Source: Propionibacteriaceae bacterium (GTDB taxonomy: Bacteria > Actinomycetota > Actinomycetes > Propionibacteriales > Propionibacteriaceae). Taken from it: a stretch of 13,317 nucleotides of DNA. The notes beneath the pieces were generated by a model. It was not told the DNA's origin. It saw nothing but the letters and a program-made list of their open reading frames with translations, and ran no database searches. Of the stretch, positions 6,989 through 13,317 are shown piece by piece. Position 1 is the stretch's first letter. Every line of letters begins with the position of its first letter. The translations under genes and the position numbers were made by a program. Location of the stretch: contig DAIESZ010000253.1 in NCBI GenBank assembly GCA_027346035.1, positions 1-13,317 on the forward strand. Reading direction: 5' to 3'.

Positions 6989-7456
6989 ATGGCCGAACGG
7001 CGCGGGAACCCATCGGATCCCACCGATCGGGCCGTGTCGCCGGACGCCGACGTCGTGTGCGCCATCGTCGCCGGGAATCTGGACGCCGAGATCGTCCACC
7101 GCGACGACGGGCTCATCGCGTTCCTCGATCACCGACCGGTGTTCCCCGGCCATGTGCTCGTCTGCCCCATCCCCCACATCGCCAACCTCAACGAGCTCGA
7201 CACCGCCCTGATGGGCCCGCTGCTGGCCCTCTGCCGACGCATCTCGCTCGCCCAACAGGCCGCGCTCGGCGCCGGTGGAAACTTCGTCGCCCTGAACAAC
7301 ATCGTGAGCCAGTCGGTGCCGCACGTTCACCTCCACGTGGTCCCCCGACGCCCCCACGACGGCTTGCGCGGTTTCTTCTGGCCGCGTCGGCGCTATGCCG
7401 ACGACGAGGGCGCCCAGGTCGCGGCGGCGCTTCGCGCGGCGCTGACCGAGGTTTGA
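6989..7456 (+). CDS. HIT family protein (histidine triad nucleotide hydrolase-like)
   Basis: This 155-aa cytosolic protein carries the histidine triad as VPHVHLHVVPR (pattern H-x-H-x-H-x-x, in HVHLHVV), and upstream the family stretches FLDHRPVFPGHVLVCP and GGNFVALNN. HIT proteins hydrolyse or transfer nucleotidyl groups on substrates such as Ap4A or adenosine phosphoramidates; the exact substrate here cannot be told. The C-terminal RGFFWPRRRY segment is common in one actinobacterial subgroup. The N-terminal zinc CxxC seen in some HIT proteins is reduced to a single Cys. The ATG at 6989 has no Shine-Dalgarno sequence, but CATGAT (6977-6982) lies 6 nt upstream, so the mRNA may be leaderless. 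It is divergent from the SOS-boxed gene and convergent with acnA. Confidence 0.93.
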   Translation: MAERRGNPSDPTDRAVSPDADVVCAIVAGNLDAEIVHRDDGLIAFLDHRPVFPGHVLVCPIPHIANLNELDTALMGPLLALCRRISLAQQAALGAGGNFVALNNIVSQSVPHVHLHVVPRRPHDGLRGFFWPRRRYADDEGAQVAAALRAALTEV

Positions 7457-7590
7457 GCAGTCACTTGCCCCGTGCGGCGACCATGTCCCGCCGGCCGCGA
7501 TCGGGCGTCACCACCGGCCCGCGCCGAGCGGCGTCCGGGCACGACGATGGGGGCCGCACCTCACCGGGTACGACCCCCACCGGGTCCTGC

Positions 7591-7606
7591 GCGGCCCTCG
7601 GGCCGC
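7591..7606. terminator. GC-rich hairpin between convergent HIT gene and acnA
   Basis: GCGGCC-CTCG-GGCCGC (a seventh C-G pair is possible) lies 5 bp from the acnA stop in the 155-bp gap between convergent genes. A weaker GACCC/GGGTC pair sits at 7572-7586. No T tract is present. Position suggests two-way termination. Nothing else is recognisable in 7457-7611. Confidence 0.45.
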
Positions 7607-7611
7607 CGTGG

Positions 7612-10287
<2,676 letters not shown>

Positions 10288-10339
10288 GACGTGGTGTTCC
10301 ACCCTTCTTCCTCTGATCACCCGGCATCCACGCCAGGTC

Positions 10340-10359
10340 TCTTGACGTCAAGATATCAT
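10340..10359 (-). promoter_or_regulatory. acnA promoter region with 14-bp palindrome
   Basis: TCTTGACGTCAAGA (10340-10353) is a perfect palindrome 53 nt upstream of the acnA ATG. Reading leftwards, TATCTT (10356-10351) fits a -10 element and overlaps the palindrome, so a bound dimer would block transcription. No good -35 is visible. It does not resemble the AcnR site known from Corynebacterium as I recall it, and no regulator gene is in the window. The remainder of the 10288-10467 gap holds no recognisable element. Confidence 0.5.
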
Positions 10360-10467
10360 CCGTGCCCGACTCCGCGCCGTGACGAACCCCAGTCTGCCCG
10401 CTCGATCGGAACGTGTCAGTGGCACGGGCGAAACAGGGTCGCCACGAGACTGCGCAGGTGTCGCGCG

Positions 10468-11673
10468 TCAGCCCCGGTCGGACGCCGGAACCGCGGCCTC
10501 CGGTTCCAGCAGCGCGACGCACTCGACGTGGTGGGTCATCGGAAACAGGTCGAAGGCCCGCAGCCCGCTCACCTGGTATCCCGCCGCGGCGAAGGTCCGC
10601 AGGTCACGCGCGAGCGCCGCCGGGTCGCAGGCGACGTAGGCGACCGCCCGGGGTTTCCGGTCGGTGATGGCCAGGCACACCCGAGCACCGGCGCCCTTGC
10701 GTGGCGGGTCGAGCACCACCAGATCCGGGTCGGGCAGTCGCGGAAGCGCGCGTTCGACCGGCGCCGCGTGGAACGAGGCGCCGGGGGCGTTGCGCCGGGC
10801 GTGGACGACTGACGCACGGTCGGCCTCGACTCCGACACACGACAACCCTCTGCGGCTCAGCTGGGCCGCGAACAGGCCCACGCCGCAGTACAGATCCCAC
10901 ACGGTCTCGCCCGGCAGCGGGTCGAGCGCCGTGAGCACCGCGTCGACCAGCAGCTGCGGCGCCCGGGGGTGCACCTGCCAGAACCCGGCCCCCGACAGCT
11001 CGTAAGTCACCGGCCCCACCCGCTGGCTGATCACCGGCGCCGGGGACGTCCCGTCGTCGACGAGGTACAGCACCTCGTCGGCCGACACCACGGCGTCGAC
11101 GCCGCGTCGCGCACCCGCGGCAGCACGGGCCACCCGGGCGGGATCGATGGCCCGATGGGCGATCGCGCATCCGTGGTCGGGCAGCACCACGAGGTCGTTG
11201 CTGTGGTGGCGCATCATGGCCGGACGCCCCTGACTCACCCGGTAACGCATCCGGGTGCGCCATCCGAGCAGGTCGTCGGGACGGCCAGGATCCGCCGGCT
11301 CGACCAGGCGGTCGAGGTCCAGGTCGAGGTCGAGGCCCGCGAGCCGGCGCAACTGCTCGTCGATCACCTCGGCCTTGAGCCGTCGCTGAGCGGATGCCGA
11401 CACGTGCTGGAAGTCGCAGCCGCCACACTCGCCGGCGACGGGACACGGCGCCGCGACCCGGTCGGGAGAGGCCTCCAGCACCTGCTCGACGTCCCCGAGC
11501 CAGAAGCTGGCGTGGCTGGTCTCGGTGAGCCTCACGGTGACCAGCTCGCCCGGTAGGGCGTGCCGGACGAAGATCACCCGCTCGTCGAGGCGTGCGACGA
11601 CGTGGCCGCCGTGGGCGATCGCGGTGGCGCGGACGGGCCCGACCACGTCGCCGGGGGCTGGGGGTCTGGTCAT
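10468..11673 (-). CDS. TRAM-domain class I SAM-dependent RNA (uracil-C5) methyltransferase
   Basis: This 401-aa protein is of the RlmD/TrmA type. Domains: TRAM (about 5-66, RNA binding), a [4Fe-4S] motif with C77, C83 and C86 (CPVAGECGGC) plus a likely fourth ligand C169 (DHGC), then a Rossmann methyltransferase domain. SAM motif I is VWDLYCGVGLFA and motif IV is VVLDPPRKGAG. The catalytic Cys is in YVACDP and the general-base Glu in THHVEC. It probably makes m5U in rRNA or tRNA; the target cannot be assigned, so no symbol is given. The start ATG overlaps the permease stop as ATGA, and CGGGAG lies 8 nt upstream, which indicates translational coupling. The frame is open further upstream, but only as an alternative frame of the permease. 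A DLDLDLD tract (115-121) is a small expansion. Confidence 0.93.
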   Translation of the reverse strand: MTRPPAPGDVVGPVRATAIAHGGHVVARLDERVIFVRHALPGELVTVRLTETSHASFWLGDVEQVLEASPDRVAAPCPVAGECGGCDFQHVSASAQRRLKAEVIDEQLRRLAGLDLDLDLDRLVEPADPGRPDDLLGWRTRMRYRVSQGRPAMMRHHSNDLVVLPDHGCAIAHRAIDPARVARAAAGARRGVDAVVSADEVLYLVDDGTSPAPVISQRVGPVTYELSGAGFWQVHPRAPQLLVDAVLTALDPLPGETVWDLYCGVGLFAAQLSRRGLSCVGVEADRASVVHARRNAPGASFHAAPVERALPRLPDPDLVVLDPPRKGAGARVCLAITDRKPRAVAYVACDPAALARDLRTFAAAGYQVSGLRAFDLFPMTHHVECVALLEPEAAVPASDRG

Positions 11674-13317
11674 CGGCGGGGTCTCCCGCCGGGACCGGAG
11701 TGCCACGCGAGCGGGTCGGCCCGGTCGTAGCGTTCCTCCTGGTTCTCCGAGGACCGCAGCTGGAACGGCACGGACGTGACCATCACGTTGGACATGAAGT
11801 GCAGCCGGGTGCGGATCATCAGCGCCGTCTGGTTGTGCAGCAACTGTTCCCACCAGTGCCCCACGACGTATTCGGGGATGTAGACACACACGATGTCGCG
11901 GGGGTTGCCCGAACGGAGTCTGCGTACGTAGTCGATGAAGGGGCCGGTGACCTCCCGGTAGGGGGAGGCGATGACGCTGAGCGGCACGTCGAGACTCAAC
12001 TGATTCCAGATCTGCACCAGCCGTTCGCTGCCGTCGCCATCGACCGCGACGGTGACGGCCGCGAGAGTCGACGGCCTGGACGCCCGGGCGAACGCCAGCG
12101 CCCGCATGGCGGGCTTGTTGACCTCGGCGACCAGCACCACCGCGTGCACCCGACTCGGCAGGATGCGGTCCTCTTCGGGGGAGACCGCGGTCTCGCGTTC
12201 CACCGAGTCGTAATGCCGCCGGATCGCCCGCATCAGGATGAACAGCACGATCATCGCCAACACGGCCAGATAGGCGCCGTGGATGAACTTGCTCACCAGC
12301 ACGACGATCAGCACGAGCCCGGTCATGGTGAAGCCGATTCCGTTGATCACCCGCGAACGCTTCATCGCGCGGCGCTTCACCGCGTCGATCTCGGTGCGCA
12401 GGTGCCGGTTCCAGTGCCGCATCATCCCGAACTGACTCACGGTGAAGGACACGAACACCCCCACCACATACATCTGGATCAACTGGGTCACCGATGCGTT
12501 GAAGGCGACGACCAGTCCGACCGCGGCCAGCGCCAGCGTGATGATGCCGTTCGAGTAGGCGAGGCGGTCGCCACGGGTGTGCAGCTGTCGCGGCAGGAAG
12601 TTGTCGCGAGCGAGGATCGACCCGAGCACCGGGAATCCGTTGAACGCGGTGTTGGCGGCCAGGAACAGGATGATCATCGTCGCGGTGACGACGAAGTAGA
12701 AGCCCGGGCGGAACGTGGTGTAGAAGACGGTGGTGGCCAGCTGGCCGACCACGGTGGGACCCTCGGAGGTGATCTTCTGTCCCGACGGCGTGACGAAGTA
12801 CGAGCCGCCGGTTCCCGAGTCGATCAGACGCACGCGGGCGAGGTTCGCCAGGACGATCATGCCGAGCAGCATCGACACGGCCACCCCACCGAGCAGGGCG
12901 AGCGTCGTGGCGGCGTTGCGGCTCTTCGGTGCGCGGAACGCGGGCACCCCGTTGCTGATGGCCTCGACGCCGGTGAGCGCGGCACTGCCGGACGAGAACG
13001 CCCGGGCCAGCAGGGCGACCATGAGGATGCCGGAGAAGTTGCGGTAGCTGCCGGTCGCCACCACCGTGTAGTCGGCCGTCTCGGCCCGGAGGGTCTGCCC
13101 CAGGACGAACATCCGGAAGAGCCCGTAGAGGACCATGCCGATGATCCCGAGCATGAACGCGTAAGTGGGGATCGCGAACACCGTGCCCGACTCGCGAACC
13201 CCCCGCAGGTTCATGGTCATCAGAATCACGATGATGATCGTCGCGGTGAGCACCTCGTGCCCCTGCAGCCAGGGGATCATGGCCTCGGCGTTCTGCACCC
13301 CGGAAGACACCGACACG
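11670..13317 (-). CDS. APC-superfamily permease with cytosolic C-terminal domain, KimA-like (5' end outside window)
   Basis: The frame is open to the right edge, so the first transmembrane helices and true start are missing; at least 548 residues are visible. Counting from the GTG at 13316, hydrophobic helices include about 22-37, 46-67 and 92-112, and several more to about 350. GVEAISNGVPAFRAP, in the unwound-helix region, and NLRGVRESG are typical of the family. From about 372 the chain is soluble, with alternating beta and alpha patterns (VHAVVLVAEV onward) like the USP-like domain of Bacillus KimA, a proton-coupled K+ importer. K+ transport is therefore a reasonable inference but not proven; amino acid transport is the alternative. 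It ends in ATGA overlap with the TRAM methyltransferase. In other actinobacteria such permeases often lie near trkA genes, which would be to the right. Confidence 0.88.
   Translation of the reverse strand, partial: VSVSSGVQNAEAMIPWLQGHEVLTATIIIVILMTMNLRGVRESGTVFAIPTYAFMLGIIGMVLYGLFRMFVLGQTLRAETADYTVVATGSYRNFSGILMVALLARAFSSGSAALTGVEAISNGVPAFRAPKSRNAATTLALLGGVAVSMLLGMIVLANLARVRLIDSGTGGSYFVTPSGQKITSEGPTVVGQLATTVFYTTFRPGFYFVVTATMIILFLAANTAFNGFPVLGSILARDNFLPRQLHTRGDRLAYSNGIITLALAAVGLVVAFNASVTQLIQMYVVGVFVSFTVSQFGMMRHWNRHLRTEIDAVKRRAMKRSRVINGIGFTMTGLVLIVVLVSKFIHGAYLAVLAMIVLFILMRAIRRHYDSVERETAVSPEEDRILPSRVHAVVLVAEVNKPAMRALAFARASRPSTLAAVTVAVDGDGSERLVQIWNQLSLDVPLSVIASPYREVTGPFIDYVRRLRSGNPRDIVCVYIPEYVVGHWWEQLLHNQTALMIRTRLHFMSNVMVTSVPFQLRSSENQEERYDRADPLAWHSGPGGRPRR

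Noticed and set aside
7548..7579. TGGGGG/CCCCCA pairing after the HIT gene
   Set aside because: A 20-nt loop and competition with the stronger 7591-7606 hairpin make it unconvincing; such pairings are common in GC-rich DNA.
10414..10426. Imperfect repeat GTGTCAGTGGCAC upstream of acnA
   Set aside because: Five-base arms with one mismatch; not better than chance and not tied to a promoter element.
11311..11335. Short GAGGTC-like tandem repeats
   Set aside because: They encode the DLDLDLD tract in the methyltransferase; too short and imperfect to be a CRISPR or regulatory repeat array.
11674..11889. N-terminal extension of the TRAM methyltransferase into the permease gene
   Set aside because: The TRAM domain begins right after 11673, and the extension is a shadow of the permease C-terminus.

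Overview
The window is chromosomal DNA of a high-GC Gram-positive bacterium (Actinomycetota). Codon third positions are nearly all G or C. GTG starts are common, and several genes look leaderless, with a TANNNT-type -10 about 6-7 nt before the start codon. It carries an actinobacterial core set: HemQ, HemE, a DUF3000 protein, an HRDC-type RNase D, Dxs, aconitase, a TRAM-domain methyltransferase and a KimA-like APC permease. A relative of the Propionibacteriales is a reasonable guess, but it cannot be proven from the window.

Layout. (1) 1-254: 3' end of msrB (+), ending in a small intergenic region with a perfect 16-bp inverted repeat. (2) 362-2219: hemE then hemQ, transcribed leftwards, two steps of the coproporphyrin-dependent heme pathway. 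(3) 2306-4229: DUF3000 gene and RNase D, transcribed rightwards from a divergent promoter region shared with hemE, with only 1 nt between the genes. (4) 4296-6209: dxs (-), convergent with RNase D. (5) 6313-6828: an unrecognised 171-aa protein (-) whose promoter carries a perfect actinobacterial LexA (SOS) box. (6) 6989-7456: HIT-family protein (+), divergent from it. (7) 7612-10287: aconitase (-), convergent with the HIT gene, with an operator-like 14-bp palindrome upstream. (8) 10468-13317: an APC permease (5' end outside the window) and a TRAM methyltransferase, overlapping by ATGA, transcribed leftwards towards acnA.

Most genes are housekeeping: heme synthesis, isoprenoid precursor synthesis (MEP pathway), the TCA cycle, RNA processing and modification, ion transport and oxidative protein repair. 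No mobile element, CRISPR array, tRNA or rRNA is visible. No stretch over 300 bases lacks a gene; the longest gaps are about 180 bp (10288-10467), 160 bp (6829-6988) and 155 bp (7457-7611), and all are described below. The most interesting signal is the SOS box in front of the uncharacterised 171-aa protein. Next come the palindromes in the promoter regions of acnA, dxs and hemE, and the long inverted repeat after msrB.
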